Shown here: in pieces, positions 1 to 7,986 of the stretch
How positions within the stretch are numbered: position 1 is the stretch's first letter
Layout: every line of letters begins with the position of its first letter
Source of the DNA: Pseudomonas iridis
Lineage (GTDB): Bacteria; Pseudomonadota; Gammaproteobacteria; Pseudomonadales; Pseudomonadaceae
Assembly: GCF_017980685.1 (NCBI RefSeq)
Contig: NZ_JACXXO010000001.1
Location: 248,001 to 312,000, forward strand
Length of the DNA stretch: 64,000 bases
Reading direction: 5' to 3'
The notes under the pieces: model-generated
The model's database searches: none
Seen by the model: the letters and a program-made list of their open reading frames with translations, nothing else
What the model was told of the DNA's origin: nothing
Translations under genes and position numbers: made by a program

Positions 1-1
1 C

Positions 2-760
2 ACCGCCGAAGTTGATCTGGCCGATGCCGAAGCCAATTTCTACAGCGTCGTCGGGCGCATGCCCGATGAACTGGAAACCCCGGCCTCGACTCGCGGCGAA
101 CTGCCCACCCAACTGCGCGAAGCCCAGCAGAGCATGGTCGACAACAACCCGTACCTGAAATCGGCGCAGGCTGACGTGCAGTCGGCCGAGAGCCAGTACG
201 AAGTCGCCAAGTCGCCGTTCTACCCACGCTTCGATGCTGAAGCCGCCGTTGGTGCGAACAACAACGTGCAGGGTGACGAAGGTCACGACAACGAATGGCG
301 CGTGGGCATTGTGATGAACTACAACCTGTTCCGTGGTGGCAGCGACAAGGCCCGACTGGCCGCGAACGCGCACGACATCAACCAGGCGATGGACATCCGC
401 AACAACGCTCTGCGCCAGCTCAACGAGAACATTCGTCTGGCCTGGAACGCCATGGAAAATGCCAAGAAACAAACTCCGACCGCCCGTGAATACGCTGAAA
501 CCACCAAGCGCGTACGCGCCGCGTACCAGGATCAGTTCGGCCTTGGCCAACGCACCCTGCTCGACTTGCTCGACAGTGAAAACGAGCTCTACAACGCCAA
601 CCGTCGCTACACCGAAATCCGCTACACCGAGGAGTATTCGATGTATCGCGTGCTGGCCAATATGGGCCTGTTGCTGAGCAAACAACGGGTGGTGCTGCCA
701 GCGGATGCGATTGCTTCTGCCGAAGTCAAAAACGAAGCACGCCTGCCAGAGCTGAAATAA
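2..760 (+). CDS. lapE: LapE, TolC-family outer-membrane channel of the LapA exporter (5' end missing)
   Basis: Only the C-terminal 252 residues lie in the window; the frame is open to the left edge. The text shows the alternating long helices and short strands of TolC proteins: an N-ward strand with a VNYNLFRGG-like end of a beta-barrel repeat (VGIVMNYNLFRGG), then a long helix ending in the conserved LGQRTLLDLLDSENELY motif near the C terminus. TolC proteins form the trimeric duct from periplasm to the outside for type I secretion. Identity as LapE rests on the lapB and lapC genes directly downstream, the known lapEBC order. LapA, the exported adhesin, would be expected just upstream, outside the window. 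A class A REPIN starts 6 nt after the stop. Confidence 0.88.
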   Translation, partial: TAEVDLADAEANFYSVVGRMPDELETPASTRGELPTQLREAQQSMVDNNPYLKSAQADVQSAESQYEVAKSPFYPRFDAEAAVGANNNVQGDEGHDNEWRVGIVMNYNLFRGGSDKARLAANAHDINQAMDIRNNALRQLNENIRLAWNAMENAKKQTPTAREYAETTKRVRAAYQDQFGLGQRTLLDLLDSENELYNANRRYTEIRYTEEYSMYRVLANMGLLLSKQRVVLPADAIASAEVKNEARLPELK

Positions 761-766
761 CCCTTC

Positions 767-860
767 TGTAGGAGCTGCCGCAGGCTCGGGCTGCGATCGG
801 ACGATCTTTTGATGTTGGTTTTCCAAGATCAAAAGATCGCAGCCTGCGGCAGCTCCTACA
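767..860. repeat. REPIN, class A (degenerate left arm)
   Basis: Inverted pair of class A REP sequences filling most of the lapE-lapB gap. The left arm carries extra bases (CTCGGGCTGCGATCGGACG) relative to the right arm, so it has diverged. A stem of this size between two genes of one export operon could attenuate or process the message. Confidence 0.9.
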
Positions 861-894
861 CAGGGCGATGTGCACACAACCAGGGGCGATCAAT

Positions 895-3057
895 ATGACT
901 AGCATGGCCGGCGGCGGCAACGCCGGGGTCGATCCGCGGCTGAGCTTCGATGATCCGTTACTCGACGGTCTGTTGATCCTCTGCAAACTCCATGGCGCGA
1001 CTGTCAGCCGCGCCAGCCTGAGTGCCGGACTGCCCCTGAACAAACAACGCCTGAGCCTGGATCTGCTGCCTCGCGCAGCCGCCCGGGCGGGGTTGCAGGC
1101 GCGGCTATTACGCCGCGAGCTGAAAGACATTTCCCCGCTGAATCTGCCGATTCTGCTACTGCTCAAAGACGGTCGCACCGCCGTGCTGCGGCGCTTTGGC
1201 GATGACGGCAAGGCGCTGATCCTGCCAAGCGAAGCCGATGGCGGCGAGCAGTGGGTCAGCCGCGAAGAACTCAGCGAACACTACAGCGGCCAGGCCTTGT
1301 TCGCGCGGCCACGGCATGAACTCGAAGACCTGCGCTCGCCGCTGGTGCCACGGGTGCATGCGTGGTTTCGCGACACCCTGAAGCTGTCTAAATGGCTTTA
1401 CAGCGATGCAATTCTTGCCAGTTTCCTGATCAACCTGCTGGGCCTGATGGTGCCGCTGTTTGTCATGCAAACCTACGACCGCGTGGTGCCCAATCAGGCC
1501 ACGTCAACCCTGTGGGTGTTATCGATCGGCCTGTTGATCGGCACCGGTTTCGAACTGGTGCTGCGAGTGGTGCGCGCGCATCTGCTGGACAGCGCAGGCA
1601 AGAAAACCGATGTGATCCTTTCCGCGACGTTATTTGAACGCATCACCGGCATGTCGATGAAGGCACGACCAGCAACCATCGGCGGTTTTGCCCAGAGCAT
1701 TCACGACTTCCAGGGCCTGCGCGAATTCCTCACCGCGGTGACCCTGACCAGCCTGATCGACCTGCCCTTCGTGGTGCTGATGCTGGTGGTGATCGGCCTG
1801 CTCGGCGGCTGGCTGGTGGTGATTCCACTGCTGGCGTTTCCGTTGACGATCATCTTCGCGATGATCATTCAAGTGCGCCTGCGTGACACCGTGCAGAAGA
1901 GTTTGAGCCTCGGAGCCGAACGCCAGGCGCTGCTGATCGAGACCCTCGGTGGCCTGGAAACCCTCAAGGCCTGCAGCGCCGAAAGCGAGCGCCAGCACAA
2001 ATGGGAAAGCACCCACGGCGCCCTCACCCGCCTCGACAGCCATGCGCGCAATCTCTCGGCGCTAGCCACCAACGGCACGTTGTTCATCCAGCAGTTCGCG
2101 GGGATGGCGACGATTGTTGCAGGGGTCTACAGCATCATCGCCGGCAATCTGAGCGTCGGCGCACTGGTGGCGACGTACATGCTCGGCAGCCGCGTGCTCG
2201 CACCGCTGGGGCAGATTGCCGGGCTGATTACCCGCTATCAGCAAGCGCAACTGACCATGAAAAGCACCGACGCGCTGATGTCGTTACCGCAAGAACGCGA
2301 CGGCAAACAGCGGCCTCTGGAGCGCACACAACTGCAAGGCGCGCTGGACGTCAATGGCGTGACCTTCCACTACAACGGCCAGAACGCCCCGGCGCTGAGC
2401 AACGTCAGTTTCAGCCTCAAACCCGGTGAACGGGTCGGCATCATCGGCCGCAGTGGTTCCGGCAAAAGTACCCTTGCGCGACTGCTGATGGGCTTTTACG
2501 AACCCGAAGAAGGCCAATTGCTGCTCGACGGCCTCGACCTGCGCCAACTGGATGTCGCTGACCTGCGCCAGCAGATCGGTTACGTCGCCCATGATTTGCC
2601 GCTGCTGGCCGGCAGCCTGCGCGACAACCTGACCCTGGGTGCGCGCTACATCAGCGATTCACGCATGCTTGAAGTCGCCGAGCTGACAGGCGTCACCGAA
2701 CTTGCCCGCCAACACCCGCAAGGCTTCGACCGGCCGGTGGGCGAACGCGGGCAACTGCTCTCCGGTGGGCAGCGCCAAGCGGTGTTGCTGGCGCGGGCAT
2801 TGCTGCTCGACCCGCCGATCATGTTGCTCGACGAACCCACCAGCGCCATGGACAACAGCAGCGAAGACCAACTGCGCCAGAAACTGCATGGCTGGGTGCA
2901 AGGCAAAACATTGCTGCTGGTCACCCACCGCACCTCGATGCTGAGCCTGGTGGATCGGTTGCTGGTGCTGGATAACGGCCGGGTCGTCGCTGACGGCCCG
3001 AAAGAAGCGGTCATCGAAGCACTGCGCAAGGGCCGCGTCGGCTCGGCGGCGGTCTAG
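895..3057 (+). CDS. lapB: LapB, type I secretion ABC permease/ATPase
   Basis: Inner-membrane ABC exporter of 720 residues powering secretion of the LapA adhesin. In order: an N-terminal C39-like domain (about residues 20-140) without a recognisable catalytic Cys-His pair, so a substrate-docking rather than a leader-cleaving domain; six membrane helices (about 165-430); and a nucleotide-binding domain with Walker A GRSGSGKST, signature LSGGQRQ, Walker B IMLLDEPTSAMD and the switch H in LLVTHRT. An upstream ATG at 868 has no ribosome site; the ATG at 895 has AGGGG eight bases before it and matches the family's N terminus, so I chose it. lapC follows after 10 nt. Works with LapC (adaptor) and LapE (outer membrane). 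Confidence 0.92.
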   Translation: MTSMAGGGNAGVDPRLSFDDPLLDGLLILCKLHGATVSRASLSAGLPLNKQRLSLDLLPRAAARAGLQARLLRRELKDISPLNLPILLLLKDGRTAVLRRFGDDGKALILPSEADGGEQWVSREELSEHYSGQALFARPRHELEDLRSPLVPRVHAWFRDTLKLSKWLYSDAILASFLINLLGLMVPLFVMQTYDRVVPNQATSTLWVLSIGLLIGTGFELVLRVVRAHLLDSAGKKTDVILSATLFERITGMSMKARPATIGGFAQSIHDFQGLREFLTAVTLTSLIDLPFVVLMLVVIGLLGGWLVVIPLLAFPLTIIFAMIIQVRLRDTVQKSLSLGAERQALLIETLGGLETLKACSAESERQHKWESTHGALTRLDSHARNLSALATNGTLFIQQFAGMATIVAGVYSIIAGNLSVGALVATYMLGSRVLAPLGQIAGLITRYQQAQLTMKSTDALMSLPQERDGKQRPLERTQLQGALDVNGVTFHYNGQNAPALSNVSFSLKPGERVGIIGRSGSGKSTLARLLMGFYEPEEGQLLLDGLDLRQLDVADLRQQIGYVAHDLPLLAGSLRDNLTLGARYISDSRMLEVAELTGVTELARQHPQGFDRPVGERGQLLSGGQRQAVLLARALLLDPPIMLLDEPTSAMDNSSEDQLRQKLHGWVQGKTLLLVTHRTSMLSLVDRLLVLDNGRVVADGPKEAVIEALRKGRVGSAAV

Positions 3058-3067
3058 GAGTTGCGCC

Positions 3068-4429
3068 ATGTCTGCTTCCTCAGATAGCAAATCACGCGGC
3101 TACTTCGACAGTTTCGGCAAAAGCGCCGAGGTCGAGTTCATGCCGGAAACCGCCGGGGCTTCATTGCAGGATTCGCCGCGCTGGTCGCGGATCACCGTGT
3201 GGCTCGCGGCGGCACTGTTGATCAGCGCAGTGGTCTGGGCCAAGTTCGCGGTGCTCGAAGAAGTGACCATGGGCGAAGGCAAGGCGATTCCGTCGAGCAA
3301 GGTGCAGGTGATCCAGAACCTTGAGGGCGGGATCGTCACCGAGCTTTTCGTCCGTGAGGGGCAAATGGTCAACAAGGGCGACACCCTGCTGCGTCTGGAT
3401 GACACGCGATTTTTGTCGAACAAGGGTGAAAGCGAGGCTGATCGTTATGCGTTGACCGCCCAGGTTGAACGGCTGTCGGCAGAGGCCGAGGGGCGGCCGT
3501 TCAAACTCTCCGCCGAGGTGATCGCCAAGGCCCCGCAAGTCGCTGAAGACGAACGCTCGCTGCACGAACAACGCCTGCGGCGGCTGGCCAGTGAGCAACG
3601 CACCCTCAGCGAACAACTGCGGCAGAAGACTCAGGAACTGGCGGAATTTCGCTCCAAGCAGGGCCAGTTCAGTTCAAGCCTCGCCTTGCTGCAACAAGAG
3701 ATGAACATGTCCGAGCCGCTGGTCAAAACCGGCGCGGTGTCGCCGGTGGAGATCCTGCGACTCAAACGCAATGCCGTGGAAATCCGTGGTTCGCTGAACG
3801 CGACCACCCTGGCGATTCCCCGCGCCGAATCGGCGATTGCCGAAATCCGCAGCAAGATCGACGAGTCGGAGCAAACCTTTCGTTCGGAAGCCGCCAAAGA
3901 GCTGAATGAGAAACGCACCGACCTGTCGAAAATCACCGCATCGAGCATCGCCATCGACGATCGTGTGACGCGCACCACGGTGACCTCGCCAGTGCGCGGG
4001 GTGATCAAGCAGATGAAGGTCAACACCATCGGCGGCGTGGTCCAGCCAGGCAGCGACATGGTGGAAATCGTGCCGCTGGAAGACAACCTGCTGATCGAAG
4101 CCAAAGTACGCCCACAAGACGTCGCGTTCCTGCATCCGGGCCAGAAAGCCATGGTCAAGTTCAGTGCTTACGACTACACGATTTACGGTGGCCTGAGCGC
4201 CAAGCTTGAGTTGATCGGCGCCGACACGATTACTGACGACAAGGGCAACAGCTTCTACCTGATTCAGGTACGCACCGACAAAAACCACCTTGGCGGGGAT
4301 GTGAAACCGCTGCTGATCATTCCGGGGATGGTGGCGACAGTGGACATCATCACCGGGGAGAAAAGTGTGCTGGATTACCTGCTTAAACCGGTGCTCAAAG
4401 CGCGGACCGAGGCGATGCGCGAAAGATAA
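3068..4429 (+). CDS. lapC: LapC, HlyD-family membrane-fusion adaptor
   Basis: Periplasmic adaptor of 453 residues linking LapB to LapE. A short cytoplasmic N terminus precedes one membrane anchor (ITVWLAAALLISAVVWAKF, about residues 40-60), then a lipoyl-like half (IVTELFVREGQMVNKGDTL), a long coiled-coil hairpin (about 130-280), the second lipoyl half (VTSPVRGVIKQMKVNTIGG) and a beta-barrel C-terminal region. Length fits the HlyD/PrtE family. Its ribosome site (AGGAG) overlaps the lapB stop codon, so the two are translated from one message. A class A and a class C REPIN follow the stop back to back, a plausible 3' boundary of the operon. Confidence 0.92.
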   Translation: MSASSDSKSRGYFDSFGKSAEVEFMPETAGASLQDSPRWSRITVWLAAALLISAVVWAKFAVLEEVTMGEGKAIPSSKVQVIQNLEGGIVTELFVREGQMVNKGDTLLRLDDTRFLSNKGESEADRYALTAQVERLSAEAEGRPFKLSAEVIAKAPQVAEDERSLHEQRLRRLASEQRTLSEQLRQKTQELAEFRSKQGQFSSSLALLQQEMNMSEPLVKTGAVSPVEILRLKRNAVEIRGSLNATTLAIPRAESAIAEIRSKIDESEQTFRSEAAKELNEKRTDLSKITASSIAIDDRVTRTTVTSPVRGVIKQMKVNTIGGVVQPGSDMVEIVPLEDNLLIEAKVRPQDVAFLHPGQKAMVKFSAYDYTIYGGLSAKLELIGADTITDDKGNSFYLIQVRTDKNHLGGDVKPLLIIPGMVATVDIITGEKSVLDYLLKPVLKARTEAMRER

Positions 4430-4523
4430 GATCAAAAGATCGCAGCCTTCGGCAGCTCCTACAAAAGCTGTGGCGCTCGCAAAATCCCATGTAGGAGCTG
4501 CCGCAGGCTGCGATCTTTTGATC
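4430..4523. repeat. REPIN, class A
   Basis: Near-perfect inverted pair of class A REP sequences with outer GATCAAAAG/CTTTTGATC ends, starting at the end of the lapC stop codon. It is followed directly by a class C element. Confidence 0.93.
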
Positions 4524-4543
4524 TGGATTTTGTGGTGAATGAT

Positions 4544-4649
4544 CTGGCCTCATCGCTGGCAAGCCAGCTCCCACAGTGCCCGTGTCGAACGCAAAACCTG
4601 TGAACATCACAAAAACCTGTGGGAGCTGGCTTGCCAGCGATGAGGCCGG
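4544..4649. repeat. REPIN, class C
   Basis: Inverted pair built on CATCGCTGGCAAGCCAGCTC and its complement, separated by about 40 nt. It lies between the convergent lapC and DTW genes. Confidence 0.92.
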
Positions 4650-4661
4650 CAAAAGCACCGA

Positions 4662-5261
4662 TCATTTTTCAGCATGATTACGCTGAAACGTCTCCTGCCC
4701 CATCGCTGCAATCTGCCCCTCGATCAATGCTTCAAACGGTTTGAGCAACGGTTCGAAAGACGCTGGCGCTTCCAGCGTCTGCAATGCCTGCACAATCGCC
4801 TCGATGGTCGACAACGCCCCAGGCCCCGGTGCCTTGCGCAACCGATACCGCGACACCCCGCCTTCCGCCAGCGTCACCCGTGGCAACGCCATCAGCAGCG
4901 GATTGAGGTGCAGCATCTTGCGCGCCTTGCGCCAGGTGCCGTCGGGCACGACCAGCAACAGCGGTTCATCAGAAGCGCCATAAACCTGCATCGGCTGCGC
5001 ATCGTCAGCGGGGAACAACAACCGCGCCTGATAGCCCGGCCGGTTCAGCAGTGTCGGCAAATCCTCAAATACCTCACCGACAATCAGCTCGGCATTGGTC
5101 AGCCCCAGCGCTGCCAGGCGCGCAGTATTCAACGCATGATTGACCTCGCTCGGGTGCTGCAACAGCAACACCCGGGTGCGGCTGTCGAGGCTCGGGATCA
5201 GCGGGCAAAGGCAATGAGTTTGTGGGCGCAGGCAGCGCGGGCATTGGGCTCTGGACATCAT
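4662..5261 (-). CDS. DTW-domain protein, probable tRNA-uridine aminocarboxypropyltransferase
   Basis: 199 residues. DTW-domain enzymes (E. coli TapT, human DTWD2) transfer the 3-amino-3-carboxypropyl group of SAM to uridine in tRNA, forming acp3U. Visible are an N-terminal metal-type cluster (C7-x2-C10-x6-C17-x-C19) and the family motif as PDGTWRKARKM in the middle. Start is the first of two adjacent ATGs, with AGG seven bases upstream; it begins 2 nt after the stop of the gbuR-like gene, so it is probably cotranscribed with that regulator although no functional link is evident. Which uridine is modified cannot be told from sequence. Confidence 0.85.
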   Translation of the reverse strand: MMSRAQCPRCLRPQTHCLCPLIPSLDSRTRVLLLQHPSEVNHALNTARLAALGLTNAELIVGEVFEDLPTLLNRPGYQARLLFPADDAQPMQVYGASDEPLLLVVPDGTWRKARKMLHLNPLLMALPRVTLAEGGVSRYRLRKAPGPGALSTIEAIVQALQTLEAPASFEPLLKPFEALIEGQIAAMGQETFQRNHAEK

Positions 5262-5263
5262 TT

Positions 5264-6157
5264 TTACGCCTGGTTGAGCTGGGCTTTAAGCAAATCGCGG
5301 AAAGTCTGGATCAGCGGTTCGCGGCTGCGGCCACGGCGCATAATCATCGAAAACGGCGCCTGGTAGCCGAAAGTCGCTGGCAGCAACACACGCAAATCGC
5401 CCTTGTCGGCCCAGGCCTGGGCGTAGTGCTCCGGCAGATAACCGATGTAGGCGCCGGACAGCACCAGAATCAACTGCGCCTCCATACTTTCTACCGTCGC
5501 CGCGCTGTGTTTGAAACCGTGGCGGGCCAGCTCTGCTTGGCTCCAGTAGCCACGACCGACCATGCGTTGCTGGGTGATGACTTGCTCGGGAATCCGTCGC
5601 TCGTTGAACAACGGGTGACGACTGCTGCAATACAGCCAGTGCTGTTCGCGGTACAGAGGCATGTAAATCAAACCGCTCATGCGCGTGGAGAACGCACCAA
5701 TGGCCAGGTCGAGGCGGTTGTCCTGCACGCCGAGTTGCAGTTCGTAGGGGCTCATCACCGACAGGTGCAAATGCACGGCCGGGTGTTCCTGACTGTAGGC
5801 ACCGATGGCTTCGGCGAACGGCAACGCCTTGTCGCTGACGGTGGAGTCGATCACCCCGAGGTTGAGCGTGCCGCGCAATTCGCCCTTGAGCGCGGCGGCA
5901 TATTGCTCAAATCCTTCGAGCTCGGCGAGCAGACGCAGGGTTTCCTGATGGAACAGTTCCCCTTTGCTGGTGAGGCTGAACCCACCGCGGCCGCGATGGC
6001 ACAACACCAGACCGAGCGCGGCTTCGAGCTGGCTCATGTAGGTGCTGATCGCCGAGGTCGAGAGGTTGAGTTCCTGCTGGGCGTTGGCGAAACCCTGATG
6101 GCGCACGACGCTGACGAAGATGCGTAACAGTTTCAGGTCGGGTAAAGCGTTGGCCAT
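5264..6157 (-). CDS. gbuR: LysR-family regulator, GbuR-like
   Basis: 297 residues with an N-terminal winged helix (LKLLRIFVSVVRHQGFANAQ, then LNLSTSAISTYMSQLEAALG) and a C-terminal periplasmic-binding-like effector domain. A longer reading frame exists upstream, but the ATG at 6157 has CGGAG well placed and starts the family-typical MANALPDLKLLRIF. It is divergent from gbuA across a 394-nt gap, the arrangement of P. aeruginosa gbuR (PA1422) and gbuA (PA1421). The inferred role is induction of guanidinobutyrate catabolism. A near-perfect 10-4-10 palindrome at 6405-6428 is a candidate operator. The symbol is by synteny, not by proven effector. Confidence 0.8.
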   Translation of the reverse strand: MANALPDLKLLRIFVSVVRHQGFANAQQELNLSTSAISTYMSQLEAALGLVLCHRGRGGFSLTSKGELFHQETLRLLAELEGFEQYAAALKGELRGTLNLGVIDSTVSDKALPFAEAIGAYSQEHPAVHLHLSVMSPYELQLGVQDNRLDLAIGAFSTRMSGLIYMPLYREQHWLYCSSRHPLFNERRIPEQVITQQRMVGRGYWSQAELARHGFKHSAATVESMEAQLILVLSGAYIGYLPEHYAQAWADKGDLRVLLPATFGYQAPFSMIMRRGRSREPLIQTFRDLLKAQLNQA

Positions 6158-6197
6158 GTCTACTCCGGGCGTAAGAGATGTGTCGCCTGTTGAATTT

Positions 6198-6344
6198 CCC
6201 CTCACCCCAGCCCTCTCCCCAGGGAGAGGGAGCCGACCGCGGCGTCCTCGGGATGTGCATCGACATGAAAAATCGCGTCCAACTCAGGATTTGAAAGCCA
6301 TGGAGATCAGCCCCCTCTCCTGGGGGAGAGGGTTGGGGTGAGGG
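6198..6344. repeat. Class D inverted repeat pair
   Basis: Two arms, 6198-6230 and 6310-6344, based on CCCTCACCCCAGCCCTCTCC and its complement around a roughly 80-nt spacer. Each arm also folds on itself (CCCTCTCC...GGGAGAGGG). The same design recurs at 41891-42067. Confidence 0.88.
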
Positions 6345-6404
6345 CAAAAATCCCCAGCCGAGCCCACCATTCGAATCCGCCAAAGTCTAATCCCACCTCG
6401 CCCA

Positions 6405-6428
6405 TTAGTTTAGAAAAATCTGAACTAA
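6405..6428. promoter_or_regulatory. Candidate GbuR operator
   Basis: TTAGTTTAGA, four A, TCTGAACTAA: ten-base arms with one mismatch. The interrupted palindrome fits LysR-type sites and lies between the divergent gbuR-like and gbuA genes. The assignment to this regulator is inference. Confidence 0.5.
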
Positions 6429-6551
6429 GTATTTGCCCGTAGCGATTCTTCCCCCTCACTACATTTCGCAGAATCGGCCCCACAGCGGCGTCCGATCCTT
6501 TGCTGAACGGCGCGCCGACATAAATAAAACAAAGACGATGAGGCCCTACCC

Positions 6552-7502
6552 GTGGACAAGATTCTTCACCAACCACTGGGCGGCAACGAAATGCCGCGCT
6601 TCGGCGGCATCGCCACCATGCTCCGACTCCCCCACTTGCCAACCGCTGCCGGCCTGGACGCTGCCTTTGTAGGCGTGCCGCTGGACATCGGTACTTCGCT
6701 GCGCCCTGGCACTCGCTTCGGGCCGCGTGACATCCGCGCCGAATCGGTGATGATCCGCCCGTACAACATGGCCACCGGTGCTGCGCCGTTCGATTCGCTG
6801 TCGGTCGCCGACATCGGTGACGTCGCGATCAACACCTTCAACCTGCTCGATGCCGTGCGCATCATCGAAGAAGCCTACGACAACATCCTCGAACACAACG
6901 TGATTCCGATGACTCTGGGTGGCGACCACACCATCACCCTGCCGATCCTGCGTGCGATTCACAAAAAGCACGGCAAGGTGGGTCTGGTACACATCGACGC
7001 TCACGCTGACGTCAACGACCACATGTTCGGCGAGAAAATCGCCCACGGCACGACCTTCCGACGCGCCGTCGAAGAAGGCCTGCTGGATTGTGACCGTGTG
7101 GTGCAGATTGGTTTGCGCGCCCAGGGTTACACCGCGGATGACTTCAACTGGAGCCGCAATCAGGGTTTCCGCGTGGTACAGGCCGAAGAGTGCTGGCACA
7201 AGTCGCTGGCGCCGCTGATGGCCGAAGTCCGCGAGAAAGTCGGCGGTGGTCCGGTGTACCTGAGCTTCGACATCGACGGCATCGATCCGGCCTGGGCGCC
7301 TGGCACGGGCACCCCGGAAATCGGTGGCCTGACGACCATTCAGGCCATTGAGATCATTCGCGGCTGCCAAGGCCTCGACCTGATCGGTTGCGATCTGGTA
7401 GAAGTCTCGCCCGCTTACGACACCACCGGCAACACCTCGCTGCTGGCCGCCAACCTGCTGTACGAAATGCTCTGCGTACTGCCTGGCGTGGTTCACCGCT
7501 GA
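6552..7502 (+). CDS. gbuA: 4-guanidinobutyrase, ureohydrolase family
   Basis: 316 residues. Guanidinobutyrase hydrolyses 4-guanidinobutyrate to 4-aminobutyrate and urea, a late step of the arginine transaminase/dehydrogenase routes. The binuclear manganese site is complete: GGDHT (H126), HIDAHAD (D149, H151, D153) and SFDIDGIDPAWAPG (D240, D242). The start is GTG, preceded by GAGG at proper distance; a nearby ATG is out of frame. Downstream come an NTF2-like gene after 10 nt and then two transporters, as in PA1421-PA1418. Agmatinase or guanidinopropionase would look similar; the neighbourhood favours GbuA. Confidence 0.87.
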   Translation: MDKILHQPLGGNEMPRFGGIATMLRLPHLPTAAGLDAAFVGVPLDIGTSLRPGTRFGPRDIRAESVMIRPYNMATGAAPFDSLSVADIGDVAINTFNLLDAVRIIEEAYDNILEHNVIPMTLGGDHTITLPILRAIHKKHGKVGLVHIDAHADVNDHMFGEKIAHGTTFRRAVEEGLLDCDRVVQIGLRAQGYTADDFNWSRNQGFRVVQAEECWHKSLAPLMAEVREKVGGGPVYLSFDIDGIDPAWAPGTGTPEIGGLTTIQAIEIIRGCQGLDLIGCDLVEVSPAYDTTGNTSLLAANLLYEMLCVLPGVVHR

Positions 7503-7512
7503 GGGTCGGGGC

Positions 7513-7935
7513 ATGAACGATCATGATCAGGTTTTGCATGCGGCGGCCGAGCTGGTTTCAGCCTTCGCACGCAATGATCGCGAAGCCTACTTCGGCGCGT
7601 TCAGCGCCGACGCCAGCTTCGTGTTTTACACCCTCGAACAGCCACTGCTGTCGCGCGATGCCTATCAGGCGTTGTGGGACAGCTGGCGCACCGAGGATGG
7701 CTTCGAGGTGCTTTCCTGCACCTCGAGCAACGCCTTCGTCAGCCTGCAGGGTGACGTGGCGATTTTCATCCATGACGTGGCCACCGAGCTGCGCATGCAA
7801 GGGGAGCAACACTTCAGCCAGGAGCGCGAGACGATTGTTTTCAAGAAACAAACGTCGAGCCTAGAACAACAAGGCCATTGGCTGGCCTGCCACGAACATT
7901 TGTCCGCAATGCCGGAAGGGCTGCCACCCCCTTAG
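7513..7935 (+). CDS. NTF2-like (SnoaL/YybH-type) protein of unknown role in the gbu cluster
   Basis: 140 residues with no signal peptide. It has the look of an NTF2-fold cup: an N-terminal helix pair (AAELVSAFARNDREAYFGAF), a strand (ASFVFYTLEQPLLSRDAYQALWDSW), then the sheet of three strands (FEVLSCTSSNAFVSLQGDVAIFIHDVATEL... RETIVFKK... GHWLACHEHLSAMP). The HEHLS ending is typical of the SnoaL/DUF4440-type group. It lies 10 nt after gbuA and 51 nt before the permease, so it is part of the cluster and is kept at the same place in P. aeruginosa (PA1420 by position). No substrate can be named. Confidence 0.72.
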   Translation: MNDHDQVLHAAAELVSAFARNDREAYFGAFSADASFVFYTLEQPLLSRDAYQALWDSWRTEDGFEVLSCTSSNAFVSLQGDVAIFIHDVATELRMQGEQHFSQERETIVFKKQTSSLEQQGHWLACHEHLSAMPEGLPPP

Positions 7936-7986
7936 CCAATGGTGACGCTCACGCACGATGAGCGCGCCTGATGATCGGAGCAGATC

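Larger units (their letters stand above)
6158..6551. other. Intergenic gap between gbuR and gbuA
   Basis: Shared divergent control region. It holds a class D repeat pair next to gbuR (6198-6344), then an AT-richer stretch with the palindrome at 6405-6428, then about 120 nt of leader before the GTG of gbuA. I see no further ORF or RNA gene. Confidence 0.7.

Noticed and set aside
868-894. ATG at 868 as the start of lapB
   Set aside because: It has no Shine-Dalgarno, whereas 895 has AGGGG at normal spacing and begins the family-like N terminus.
4430-4649. Tandem palindromes that look like a short CRISPR array
   Set aside because: They are two different REPINs (classes A and C) side by side; no direct repeats of constant length with unique spacers and no cas genes.
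5222-6127. 301-codon frame antisense to the gbuR-like gene
   Set aside because: The LysR reading on the other strand has clear HTH and effector domains; this frame has none.
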